Shown here one piece after another: positions 23,768-31,937 of a stretch of DNA of 64,000 nucleotides. Below the pieces are notes generated by a model. The model ran no database searches. It saw only the letters and a list, made by a program, of their open reading frames with translations, and was not told the origin of the DNA. Position 1 is the stretch's first letter. Every line of letters starts with the position of its first letter. The stretch covers positions 40,357 through 104,356 of the forward strand of contig NZ_SPPD01000008.1 of the NCBI RefSeq assembly GCF_004570575.1, written 5' to 3'. The position numbers were made by a program, and so were the translations under genes. The DNA comes from Streptococcus cuniculi (lineage in GTDB: Bacteria > Bacillota > Bacilli > Lactobacillales > Streptococcaceae).

Positions 23768-24763
23768 ATGACTGAAACAAAAGTAATGGCCTTGCGTGAA
23801 GCGATTAACTTGGCGCAAAGCGAGGAAATGCGCAAGGATGAACGCGTATTCTTGATGGGAGAGGACGTAGGAATCTACGGTGGAGACTTCGGTACCTCTG
23901 TTGGAATGTTGGAAGAATTTGGTGAAAAACGCGTCCGCGATACACCGATTTCAGAAGCAGCGATTGCAGGTTCAGCAGTCGGCGCCGCTCAGACAGGTCT
24001 GCGACCAATTGTCGACTTGACTTTCATGGACTTTATCACGATTGCCCTTGATGCGATTGTGAACCAAGCCGCAAAAACCAACTACATGTTTGGTGGTGGC
24101 TTGAAAACACCTGTTACCTTCCGTGTGGCGTCAGGTTCAGGGATTGGGTCAGCTGCCCAGCACTCACAATCTCTTGAAGCATGGTTGACCCACATTCCGG
24201 GTATCAAGGTGGTTGCGCCAGGTACAGCCAACGATGCAAAAGGCTTGTTGAAATCCTCTATCTTGGATAACAATCCTGTTATCTTCCTAGAGCCAAAGGC
24301 GCTCTACGGTAAGAAAGAAGAAGTCAACCTTGATCCAGACTTCTACATTCCACTTGGAAAAGGGGACATCAAGCGCGAGGGTACAGATGTCACGATCGTG
24401 TCTTACGGTCGCATGTTGGAGCGCGTCCTTCAAGCAGCGGATGAAGTAGCCGCAGAGGGAATCAGTGTCGAAGTGGTTGACCCACGTACGCTCATCCCTC
24501 TGGACAAGGACTTGATTATCAATTCTGTTAAGAAAACTGGAAAGGTGATTCTTGTCAATGATGCGTATAAGACAGGTGGTTTCATCGGTGAGATTGCTTC
24601 TATTATCACAGAAAGTGAAGCCTTTGATTACCTCGATGCACCTGTGATTCGTATCGCTTCTGATGATGTTCCAGTTCCTTATGCAAACATTCTTGAAAAT
24701 GCAGTATTACCAAATGTTGAAAAGATTAAGGCTGCTATTTACAAACAAGTAAATAAAGGGTAA
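23768..24763 (+). CDS. pdhB: Pyruvate/acetoin dehydrogenase E1 component, beta subunit
   Basis: E1 beta subunit, 331 aa. It begins TKVMALREAINLAQSEEM and has EDVGIYGGDFGTS, the YMFGGGLKTPVTFR segment and the C-terminal transketolase domain (about 200-320) with VSYGRMLERVLQAA. It completes the E1 active site with PdhA as an alpha2-beta2 tetramer. Ribosome binding site TAGGAGAAA, 75 bp after pdhA. Full length. Confidence 0.93.
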   Translation: MTETKVMALREAINLAQSEEMRKDERVFLMGEDVGIYGGDFGTSVGMLEEFGEKRVRDTPISEAAIAGSAVGAAQTGLRPIVDLTFMDFITIALDAIVNQAAKTNYMFGGGLKTPVTFRVASGSGIGSAAQHSQSLEAWLTHIPGIKVVAPGTANDAKGLLKSSILDNNPVIFLEPKALYGKKEEVNLDPDFYIPLGKGDIKREGTDVTIVSYGRMLERVLQAADEVAAEGISVEVVDPRTLIPLDKDLIINSVKKTGKVILVNDAYKTGGFIGEIASIITESEAFDYLDAPVIRIASDDVPVPYANILENAVLPNVEKIKAAIYKQVNKG

Positions 24764-24852
24764 GAGCAAGATAGACGGTTTTGAACTTCAAAGCCGTCGC
24801 TCCCTTGTTTTCGTAATTGAAAAAGAATGGAAAGAACAGAAAGGAAGATTAC

Positions 24853-26238
24853 ATGGCAATAGAAATTATCATGCCAAAACTCGGTGTGGACATGCAGGAA
24901 GGTGAAATCATCGAGTGGAAAAAACAAGAGGGTGATGTTGTCAATGAAGGCGATGTTCTCTTGGAGATGATGTCGGATAAGACCAGCATGGAATTAGAAG
25001 CTGAAGATTCAGGTGTCCTTCTTAAAATCGTTCATGGCAATGGTGCAACAGTGCCCGTTACAGAAGTCATTGCCTATCTGGGAGCAGAGGGTGAAAGCGT
25101 AGAGGTTGCTGCAAGTTCAGCTCCTGCTCCAGCTACAGAAAGCGCTCCGGCAGAGGCAGCACCAGTGGCTATAGCCGCCGCTCCTGCTCCAGCTACAAAA
25201 CCCCAAGGTGGTGGCAAGGTTCGTGCGACCCCAGCTGCTCGCAAATTGGCGAGAGACTTGGAGATTGATCTTGGGCTTGTTCCGGGAACAGGGGCAAATG
25301 GCCGCGTTCATAAGTCAGATGTGGAAGACTTCAAGGGGGCAGCTCCTAAGGCGACTCCGCTTGCTCGTCGTATCGCAGCTGATAAGGGAATCAATCTTGA
25401 GGACGTTCTTGGAACAGGTGTAAATGGGAAGATTCTCAAGGAAGATGTCCTTGCGGTCCTTGCAGCTAGTCAACCAGCAGCAGTTGAACAAGCGCCAGCT
25501 AAGGCGGCAGAAAAACCAGCCAAGGAATTGCCAGAGGGCGTTGAAATCATCAAGATGAGCCCAATGCGCAAGGCCATCTCAAAAGGAATGGTCAACTCTT
25601 ACTTGACTGCGCCGACCTTTACGCTTAACTATGATATTGATATGACCAACCTAATGGCGCTTCGCAAGCAAGTGCTTGAGCCAATCATGAATAAGACGGG
25701 CTTGAAAGTAACCTTTACCGACTTGATTGGTCTAGCGGTTACTCGGACCTTGATGAAAGAAGAGCATCGCTACATGAATGCGTCGCTCATCAATGATGCG
25801 CAAGAAATTGAGTTGCACAAGTTTGTCAACCTTGGAATTGCTGTTGGTTTGGACGATGGTTTGGTCGTACCGGTTGTTCATGGTGCAGACAAGATGAGCC
25901 TATCAGACTTTGTCATAGCCTCAAAAGATGTGATTAAGAAAGCCCAATCAGGGAAGCTGAAAGGGGCAGAGATGTTCGGTTCAACCTTCTCGATTACCAA
26001 CCTCGGTATGTTTGGAACCAAGACCTTTAATCCGATTATCAACCAACCAAACTCAGCGATTCTTGGAGTTGCCTCAACGGTTCAAACCCCAGTTGTCATT
26101 GACGGAGAAATCAAAATCCGCCCTATCATGGCTCTCTGCTTGACCATTGACCACCGCATTATTGACGGTATGAATGGTGCGAAATTCATGGTAGATCTCA
26201 AGCACTTGCTGGAAAATCCGTTGGAATTACTGATATAA
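24853..26238 (+). CDS. pdhC: Dihydrolipoamide acetyltransferase E2
   Basis: E2 core of the complex, 461 aa, start ATG at 24853 behind AAGGAAG. One lipoyl domain (1-80, lipoylated Lys43 in SDKTS), an Ala/Pro linker (85-118), then two peripheral-subunit-binding domains (about 124-160, RATPAARKLA, and about 166-203, KATPLARRIA), a second linker and the catalytic domain with the DHRIIDG motif near the end. Two binding domains in one E2 chain with a single lipoyl domain is unusual compared with textbook E2 chains. The last two codons and stop are part of a 113-bp unit that is repeated downstream. Confidence 0.92.
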   Translation: MAIEIIMPKLGVDMQEGEIIEWKKQEGDVVNEGDVLLEMMSDKTSMELEAEDSGVLLKIVHGNGATVPVTEVIAYLGAEGESVEVAASSAPAPATESAPAEAAPVAIAAAPAPATKPQGGGKVRATPAARKLARDLEIDLGLVPGTGANGRVHKSDVEDFKGAAPKATPLARRIAADKGINLEDVLGTGVNGKILKEDVLAVLAASQPAAVEQAPAKAAEKPAKELPEGVEIIKMSPMRKAISKGMVNSYLTAPTFTLNYDIDMTNLMALRKQVLEPIMNKTGLKVTFTDLIGLAVTRTLMKEEHRYMNASLINDAQEIELHKFVNLGIAVGLDDGLVVPVVHGADKMSLSDFVIASKDVIKKAQSGKLKGAEMFGSTFSITNLGMFGTKTFNPIINQPNSAILGVASTVQTPVVIDGEIKIRPIMALCLTIDHRIIDGMNGAKFMVDLKHLLENPLELLI

Positions 26239-26566
26239 GGGCGTGAAGAAAGCGAACGAAAAATAGAAGACTGGCGCAGTGTTTGAAGAACACAAGGGGC
26301 AGGCTGTCTTTTTTCCGAGCTTTTAGCCCGCATTCAAAGCAACTGATATAAGGGCGTGAAGAAAGCGAACGAAAAATAGAAGACTGACGCAGTGTTTGAA
26401 GAACACAAAGGGCAGGCTGTCTTTTTCCGAGCTTTTAGCCCGCATTCAAAGCAACTGATATAAGGGCGTGAAGAAAGCGAATGAAAAATAGAAGACTGAC
26501 GCAGTGTTTGAAGGACACAAGGGGCAGGCTGTCTTTTTTCCGAGCTTTTAGCCCGCATTCAAAGCA
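26229..26566 (+). repeat. 113-bp unit in three tandem copies between pdhC and pdhD
   Basis: Copies at 26229-26341, 26342-26453 and 26454-26566 (113, 112 and 113 bp), nearly identical. The first copy begins inside pdhC, so each later copy carries a duplicate of its last codons and stop (CTGATATAA). Every copy has a GTGTT/AACAC hairpin inside AGAC ... GTCT and then six (five in copy 2) T, like a terminator or attenuator. Confidence 0.85.
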
Positions 26567-26808
26567 ACTTCTTATCTGATAAGAATGTAGATTGTAAACT
26601 CAAACTTTTAAAGAAAATAGAGAAAGGAAAAGGGTTCGTACGTGCGTGTAATTGAACCCGAGCTAAATGCTGCGTGAAAAAGATGAATCTTCCTAACTCT
26701 AAAGGTATGGTATGCCTTTAGAGATTAGGCTGAAAACCTCCACTGGAGCTTTTCACTCGTCAGATTCCCTATTTTCACTTGGCATTTTAAGCTCTTGGTA
26801 TCTTAGAT
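26567..26808. other. Gap before pdhD with repeat R3
   Basis: No gene. It contains R3 (26723-26775), preceded by a small hairpin (CTCTAAAGG/CCTTTAGAG at about 26698-26723). No ribosome binding site is visible in front of pdhD. Confidence 0.5.
26723..26775 (+). repeat. Dispersed repeat R3, copy 1
   Basis: GATTAGGCTGAAAACCTCCA, then a GGAGCTTTTCACTCGTCAGA segment and CCTATTTT. The copy at 43594-43646 differs by only a few bases. It contains a CCTCCA/TGGAG hairpin. Confidence 0.75.
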
Positions 26809-28563
26809 ATGGCAGTTGAAATTATTATGCCAAAACTTGGCGTTGACATGCAGGAAGGCGAAATCATCGAGTGGAAAAAACAAGAAGGTGATGTGGTCAA
26901 TGAAGGGGACGTTATCTTAGAGATGATGTCGGATAAGACCAGCATGGAATTGGAAGCAGAAGATTCTGGTATTCTGTTAAAAATCGTCCGTGGAAACGGT
27001 GAAACAGTCCCTGTAACCGAAGTTATCGGCTACATCGGTGCAGAAGGGGAAGTGGTGGATGCAGGTGCGGCACCAGCGGCAGCTGTTGCCCAAGCAACTG
27101 CTGATTTGAAAGCAGCAGGACTGGAAGTACCGACGGCACCAGCGGCAGCGCCAGCAGCACCAAAAGCCGAACTTGCAGCAGACGAATATGATATGGTTGT
27201 TGTCGGTGGAGGACCTGCGGGTTACTATGCAGCTATTCGTGGTGCGCAACTTGGCGGAAAAATTGCGATTGTTGAGAAATCAGAATTTGGTGGAACTTGC
27301 TTGAACAAGGGCTGTATCCCAACAAAAACCTATCTCAAAAATGCAGAGATTCTTGACGGCTTGAAGATTGCGGCTGGGCGTGGTATCAACCTTGCTTCCA
27401 CTAACTACACCATTGATATGGATAAGACAGTAGACTTCAAAAACTCAGTTGTCAAGACCTTGACAGGCGGTGTACAGGGTCTCTTAAAAGCAAATAAGGT
27501 AACGATCTTCAATGGTCTTGGTCAAGTAAATCCTGATAAGACGGTTACCATTGGTAGCCAAACCATTAAAGGTCGGAGCATTGTCCTTGCGACAGGTTCA
27601 AAAGTATCTCGCATCAACATTCCAGGAATTGATTCTAAACTGGTCTTGACATCAGATGACATCCTTGATCTTCGTGAAATTCCAAAATCTCTCACTGTTA
27701 TGGGAGGTGGAGTTGTCGGAGTGGAACTAGGGCTTGTCTATGCGTCATACGGTACAGAGGTAACCGTTGTTGAAATGGCAGACCGCATTATTCCGGGTAT
27801 GGATCGGGAAGTGTCGATCGAACTTCAAAAAGTTCTTTCTAAGAAAGGCATGAAGTTCTTGACTTCGGTTGGTGTCTCTGAAATTATTGAAGCCAACAAT
27901 CAACTAACCATTAAATTGAACGACGGCTCGGAAATCGTATCTGAAAAGGCCCTCCTTTCTATCGGACGTGTGCCACAATTAGCAGGTCTTGAAAATCTCA
28001 ATCTTGAAATGGATCGCGGGCGTATCAAGGTCAATGCCTACCAAGAAACCTCCATTCCAGGTATCTATGCACCCGGTGATGTCAACGGTACGAAAATGTT
28101 GGCACATGCTGCTTACCGTATGGGGGAAGTGGCAGCCGAAAACGCGATTAAAGGGAACCACCACAAGGCGAAATTGGACTTCACGCCAGCAGCGGTGTAC
28201 ACCCATCCAGAAATTGCCATGGTTGGTCTGACTGAAGATCAAGCACGCGAGCAATATGGTAACGACATCTTGGTTGGTAAATGTAGCTTTACTGGTAATG
28301 GTCGTGCCATTGCCTCAAACGAAGCACACGGATTTGTCAAAGTCATTGCGGATAAGAAATACCATGAAATCCTCGGTGTCCACATCATCGGTCCAGTAGC
28401 AGCTGAAATGATTAACGAAGCAGCGACTATCATGGAATCCGAATTGACCGTAGATGATGTTGCTGCATCTATCCACGGACACCCAACCTTCTCAGAAGTG
28501 ATGTATGAAGCCTTCTTGGATGTCTTGGGAGTGGCGATTCACAACCCACCAAAACGCAAATAA
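26809..28563 (+). CDS. lpdA: Dihydrolipoamide dehydrogenase E3 with N-terminal lipoyl domain
   Basis: FAD enzyme of 584 aa that reoxidises the E2 lipoyl group with NAD+. An extra N-terminal lipoyl domain (1-80, Lys43 in SDKTS), almost identical to that of PdhC, is joined by an Ala/Pro linker to the enzyme. The FAD site is VVGGGPAG (131-138), the redox disulfide Cys164/Cys169 in GGTCLNKGCIPTK, an NAD site VMGGGVVGVE follows, and the C-terminal HGHPTFSE holds the catalytic His. No Shine-Dalgarno precedes the ATG, unlike the other three genes, and no other in-frame start lies upstream. Last gene of the operon, followed by a strong terminator. Confidence 0.93.
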   Translation: MAVEIIMPKLGVDMQEGEIIEWKKQEGDVVNEGDVILEMMSDKTSMELEAEDSGILLKIVRGNGETVPVTEVIGYIGAEGEVVDAGAAPAAAVAQATADLKAAGLEVPTAPAAAPAAPKAELAADEYDMVVVGGGPAGYYAAIRGAQLGGKIAIVEKSEFGGTCLNKGCIPTKTYLKNAEILDGLKIAAGRGINLASTNYTIDMDKTVDFKNSVVKTLTGGVQGLLKANKVTIFNGLGQVNPDKTVTIGSQTIKGRSIVLATGSKVSRINIPGIDSKLVLTSDDILDLREIPKSLTVMGGGVVGVELGLVYASYGTEVTVVEMADRIIPGMDREVSIELQKVLSKKGMKFLTSVGVSEIIEANNQLTIKLNDGSEIVSEKALLSIGRVPQLAGLENLNLEMDRGRIKVNAYQETSIPGIYAPGDVNGTKMLAHAAYRMGEVAAENAIKGNHHKAKLDFTPAAVYTHPEIAMVGLTEDQAREQYGNDILVGKCSFTGNGRAIASNEAHGFVKVIADKKYHEILGVHIIGPVAAEMINEAATIMESELTVDDVAASIHGHPTFSEVMYEAFLDVLGVAIHNPPKRK

Positions 28564-28590
28564 GAAATCAGAAAGAGGTCCCATCCTCTC

Positions 28591-28637
28591 AGATTGAAGA
28601 AAATGTCTATCTCGACTCATTTTCTTCAATCTTTTTT
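28591..28637 (+). terminator. Terminator of pdhABCD
   Basis: Perfect 15-bp stem (AGATTGAAGAAAATG with its complement at 28618-28632), 12-nt loop and a T-run. Confidence 0.88.
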
Positions 28638-28653
28638 CTTTCGCTAAAATAGA

Positions 28654-28745
28654 TAGTGGATTGAGAAAGGAATAGGACAAGGAAAGGAGCCTGGCGTTCA
28701 TCAAAGCGACTGAACGATGTCCTAACCTTTATACAATTCACTATA
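28654..28745 (-). mobile_element. RUP-like MITE, copy 2
   Basis: Inverted relative to 21707-21811 and about 13 bp shorter in its right half; otherwise nearly identical, including both TATAGTG-type ends. The pair brackets the TRIC gene and the dehydrogenase operon. Confidence 0.7.
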
Positions 28746-28933
28746 AACCTCTTAGAAACACTGCTCTATCATCCTCTTTCGCTTAGAGGATTTGCCTAGG
28801 CTCTGAGGGGCTATCCTATTTTTTAGTGGGGAGCCTTCGTATCTATCATGCAGGTACAGTCTACAGAAGTTATGGAAAAATAGGAATGTTGAGAAGAACT
28901 ACTTAGTTTATAGGAAAGATGAGGAGCAATTAC
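28746..28933. other. Non-coding gap before lplA
   Basis: No gene recognised. One weak hairpin (CATCCTCTTTCGCTTAGAGGAT-like, around 28773-28790). Nothing else is seen. Confidence 0.4.
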
Positions 28934-28962
28934 TTGTATTTTGGTAGCGTTTGCCTTATACT
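28934..28962 (+). promoter_or_regulatory. lplA promoter
   Basis: TTGTAT (28934-28939), 17 bp, TATACT (28957-28962). Confidence 0.6.
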
Positions 28963-28991
28963 AGTTTTGAGATAAAGATGAGGAGTATACG

Positions 28992-29981
28992 ATGCAATAC
29001 ATTGTCAATAATAGTAACGACCCTGCTTACAACATTGCCCTAGAGGCCTATGCTTTCAAGGAATTGACCCAGATTGATGAAATTTTTATCTTGTGGATCA
29101 ATGAGCCTGCGATTATCATTGGGAAGCATCAAAATGCGATTCAAGAGATCAATAAGGAATATACGGATTCCCATGGAATCCATGTTGTTCGTCGCTTGTC
29201 AGGCGGTGGTGCTGTGTACCATGATTTGAACAATTTGAACTATACCATTATCTCCAATAAGGCAGACGAGGGAGCCTTTGATTTTAAGACCTTCTCCAAA
29301 CCCGTCATTGACACGCTTGCAACCTTGGGGGTTCGGGCTGATTTTACAGGACGCAATGACCTTGAAATTGACGGCAAGAAGATTTGTGGGAATGCCCAAG
29401 CCTATGCCAAGGGGCGGATGATGCACCATGGCTGCCTGCTCTTTGATGTCGATATGACGGTTCTAGGAGATGCCTTGAAGGTCAGCAAGGATAAGATTGA
29501 ATCAAAAGGAGTTAAATCAGTCCGTGCGCGTGTGACCAATATCAACAAGGAATTACCAGAAAAAATGACCGTGTTAGAGTTCAAGGAAGCGATTTTGAAC
29601 CAAATGAAGCGGGAGTATCCTGATATGGATGAATATGTCCTGTCAGAGGCTGAATTGACCCGAATCCAAGAAATTCGTGATACCCAGTTTGCAACGTGGG
29701 ATTGGACCTTCGGTCAGACACCAGAGTATACAGTAGAGCGCAGTGTCCGTTATCCTGCTGGGAAAATCACGACCTACGTTAAGGCGGAAAAATCAATCAT
29801 TGAATCAATAAAGATTTACGGGGATTTCTTTGGAATTGGAGATGTCGCAGATATTGAGGAATTACTCATCGGAACGCGTTATGAATATGCAGATGTGCTG
29901 GCAAAACTCCAAACCATCGATACCACTCACTACTTCTCCCGCATGACGACAGAAGAAGTCGCAAAAGCGATTGTTGCCTAA
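28992..29981 (+). CDS. lplA: Lipoate-protein ligase A
   Basis: Enzyme of 329 aa that activates free lipoate with ATP and attaches it to lipoyl domains. The family motif RRLSGGGAVYHDLNN (about 70-84) binds the lipoyl-adenylate, and GNAQAYAKGRMMHHG (about 135-149) is also typical; the C-terminal accessory domain (about 250-329) is complete. Strong GAGGAG ribosome binding site. It follows the dehydrogenase operon, whose E2 and E3 both carry a lipoyl Lys43, so these are its likely targets. It has its own promoter and terminator, so it is a separate transcription unit. Confidence 0.93.
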   Translation: MQYIVNNSNDPAYNIALEAYAFKELTQIDEIFILWINEPAIIIGKHQNAIQEINKEYTDSHGIHVVRRLSGGGAVYHDLNNLNYTIISNKADEGAFDFKTFSKPVIDTLATLGVRADFTGRNDLEIDGKKICGNAQAYAKGRMMHHGCLLFDVDMTVLGDALKVSKDKIESKGVKSVRARVTNINKELPEKMTVLEFKEAILNQMKREYPDMDEYVLSEAELTRIQEIRDTQFATWDWTFGQTPEYTVERSVRYPAGKITTYVKAEKSIIESIKIYGDFFGIGDVADIEELLIGTRYEYADVLAKLQTIDTTHYFSRMTTEEVAKAIVA

Positions 29982-29987
29982 TGATAC

Positions 29988-30013
29988 AAAGAGGTTGGAG
30001 GACCAACCTCTTT
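29988..30013 (+). terminator. lplA terminator
   Basis: AAAGAGGTTGG pairs with CCAACCTCTTT around a 4-nt loop, followed by T. Confidence 0.8.
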
Positions 30014-30071
30014 TATTGATTCAATCTAATGGCTCATACTCCATCAAACGTAAGGGGATAGCGTCTTCTTT

Positions 30072-30177
30072 ATACTCAAAGAAAATCAAAAAGCAAACTA
30101 GGAAGCAAGCCGAAGGCTGTACTAGCGTACGGCAAGGCGACGCTGACGACGTTTGAATTTGATTTTCAAAGAGTATT
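30072..30177 (-). repeat. BOX-type repeat element (boxA plus boxC)
   Basis: Read on the minus strand it starts AATACTCTTTGAAAATCAAA, continues with CGTCAGCGTCGCCTTGCCGTA (the boxA end) and finishes with CTAGTTTGC ... GATTTTCTTTGAGTAT, the boxC pattern. BOX elements are dispersed repeats first described in S. pneumoniae. The ends are complementary and a boxB part is missing or very short. Confidence 0.8.
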
Positions 30178-30304
30178 AGAAATAAGGAGCAGTGCTACCG
30201 CTTCTCGTCTATTGTTGATGTTCGCTAGCTGAGGCTGCCTTCGTTTGAGGTATACAAGTGTCAGAGCATAGAGACGAACTATGACCTATCATAAAGTTTT
30301 GGTA

Positions 30305-30334
30305 TTGGTCAAGTTGGTCATTTTTTGGTATGAT
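30305..30334 (+). promoter_or_regulatory. Promoter of the SAM hydrolase gene
   Basis: TTGGTC (30305-30310), 18 bp, TATGAT (30329-30334). Confidence 0.55.
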
Positions 30335-30364
30335 AGAAGAATCATGTTAGGAATAGGAGAAACT

Positions 30365-31213
30365 ATGTCAAATAACTTACTTGTGTTACAATCGGACTTT
30401 GGTTTGGTTGACGGAGCGGTGTCAGCCATGATTGGGGTGGCGCTTCAAGAATCGCGTGATTTGGTGGTTCATCATCTAACCCACGATATTACGCCTTACA
30501 ATATTTTTGAAGGTTCTTACCGCCTCTTTCAGACTGTAGAGTACTGGCCTGAGGGAACGACCTTTGTATCTGTTGTTGATCCTGGGGTTGGTTCAAAGCG
30601 AAAGAGTGTGGTCGCTTTGACAGAGCAGAACCACTATATTGTAACGCCTGATAATGGTACCCTGTCTTTCATCAAGCAACATGTGGGGATTAAGGCGGTG
30701 CGTGAGATTTCAGAGGTTGCCAACCGCCGTGCCAATACCGAACATTCCTACACCTTCCATGGTCGGGACGTCTATGCCTATACAGGGGCAAAATTGGCGT
30801 CAGGGCATATCGGCTTTGAGGAGGTAGGACCTGAGCTAGAGGTGGCAGATATTGTCGAAATTCCAACCGTTGCAACAGAAGTAGGGGCAGACTTTGTGAA
30901 AGGGGCAATCGACATCTTGGATGTCCGCTTTGGTTCGCTGTGGACATCAATTACACGTGAGGAGTTTTATAGTCTTGAGCCAACCTTTGGCGATCGTTTT
31001 GAGGTTACCATTTACAACAATGATATGCTGGTCTATCAAAACCAAGTGACCTATGGCAAGTCCTTTGCGGATGTCCGTATCGGTCAGCCTTTGCTGTATA
31101 TCAATTCCCTCTACCGTGTGGGTCTTGCTATCAACCAAGGTTCCTTTGCCAAGGCCTATAATGTTGGTGTTGGACAAAACTGGCATATTGAAATTAAGAA
31201 AATGAGTGTTTAG
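30365..31213 (+). CDS. SAM hydrolase / SAM hydroxide adenosyltransferase (DUF62)
   Basis: Protein of 282 aa of the DUF62 family, whose studied members split S-adenosylmethionine with hydroxide into adenosine and methionine. The start reads LLVLQSDFGLVDGAVSAMIG with the active-site Asp in DFG; VVDPGVGS and TPDNGTLS follow, and a beta-barrel C-terminal domain begins near 170. ATG at 30365 has TAGGAG upstream; a longer frame to 30281 does not. It lies 21 bp before an ECF substrate component, an arrangement that suggests the transported compound is linked to SAM, adenosine or methionine. Confidence 0.88.
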   Translation: MSNNLLVLQSDFGLVDGAVSAMIGVALQESRDLVVHHLTHDITPYNIFEGSYRLFQTVEYWPEGTTFVSVVDPGVGSKRKSVVALTEQNHYIVTPDNGTLSFIKQHVGIKAVREISEVANRRANTEHSYTFHGRDVYAYTGAKLASGHIGFEEVGPELEVADIVEIPTVATEVGADFVKGAIDILDVRFGSLWTSITREEFYSLEPTFGDRFEVTIYNNDMLVYQNQVTYGKSFADVRIGQPLLYINSLYRVGLAINQGSFAKAYNVGVGQNWHIEIKKMSV

Positions 31214-31234
31214 GAGATAAAAAGGAGAGTATCT

Positions 31235-31783
31235 ATGAAAAATAATTCGATTAAAACAGTTGTAGGAACCGGTATCGGAGCGGCCTTGTTTGTCGTGATT
31301 AGCTTGCTGATCAATATCCCAGTGGGGATTCCCAATACCAATGTGCAACTTCAATACGCTGTTCAGTCTTTGTTAGCTGTTCTCTTTGGTCCAATCGTTG
31401 GTTTCTTAGTTGGCTTCATCGGTCATGCTCTAAAAGATTCTCTTCAATATGGTCCATGGTGGTCTTGGATTCTTGCTTCAGGAGTCTTTGGCTCGATTGT
31501 TGGCATCTTGAAATACCGCTTGCGCATTCACCAAGGTGTGTTTACCGTTCAGGATATGCTCCTGTTCAATGGTGTGCAAATTCTGGCAAATCTCTTGGTA
31601 TGGGGTGTCCTAGCACCGGTTTTGGACATCTGGGTCTACCATGAGCCTGCCAACAAGGTCTTTACGCAGGGAGTGGTTGCAGGAGGTGTCAATGCGGCTA
31701 CTGTTGGTGTTGCAGGTACAATCTTGCTAGCAGTATATGCCCAAACCCAGGTGAAAAACAACAGCTTGTCGAAAGATGAGTAA
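31235..31783 (+). CDS. ECF transporter S component (UPF0397 family)
   Basis: Membrane protein of 182 aa with five to six hydrophobic spans. It begins [20 protein letters not shown], the form of ECF substrate-binding subunits, and matches UPF0397 proteins by [31 protein letters not shown] precedes the ATG. The ATPase and T subunits it needs are probably those at 33179 and 34853, now separated from it by trhO. The ligand of this family is not established; methionine- or purine-related compounds fit the upstream SAM hydrolase. Confidence 0.85.
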   Translation: MKNNSIKTVVGTGIGAALFVVISLLINIPVGIPNTNVQLQYAVQSLLAVLFGPIVGFLVGFIGHALKDSLQYGPWWSWILASGVFGSIVGILKYRLRIHQGVFTVQDMLLFNGVQILANLLVWGVLAPVLDIWVYHEPANKVFTQGVVAGGVNAATVGVAGTILLAVYAQTQVKNNSLSKDE

Positions 31784-31797
31784 GTCTTATGAAATAC

Positions 31798-31834
31798 AAC
31801 CTGTTCAGTTCAAGCTGGACGGGTTTTGTTTTGT
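31798..31834 (+). terminator. Terminator after the S component
   Basis: AACCTGTTCAG and CTGGACGGGTT can pair with mismatches, and a T-rich stretch follows. Confidence 0.6.
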
Positions 31835-31851
31835 ATTTGCGGGCAAATAAA

Positions 31852-31881
31852 TTGCCTTGAATTGTGTATGCAAAGTATAAT
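31852..31881 (+). promoter_or_regulatory. trhO promoter
   Basis: TTGCCT (31852-31857), 18 bp, TATAAT (31876-31881). Confidence 0.6.
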
Positions 31882-31937
31882 GATAATGAATGATAAAATT
31901 CAGATAATTTTTAGAAAGAAAAGGGAGAAGAAATCTT

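Noticed and set aside
26082..26558. Two minus-strand ORFs (84 and 75 codons) with the same sequence
   Set aside because: They arise because the 113-bp unit is repeated; no ribosome binding site and no family likeness.
26229..26566. Possible CRISPR array
   Set aside because: The three units are contiguous with no spacers, each 112-113 bp, and no cas genes are present.
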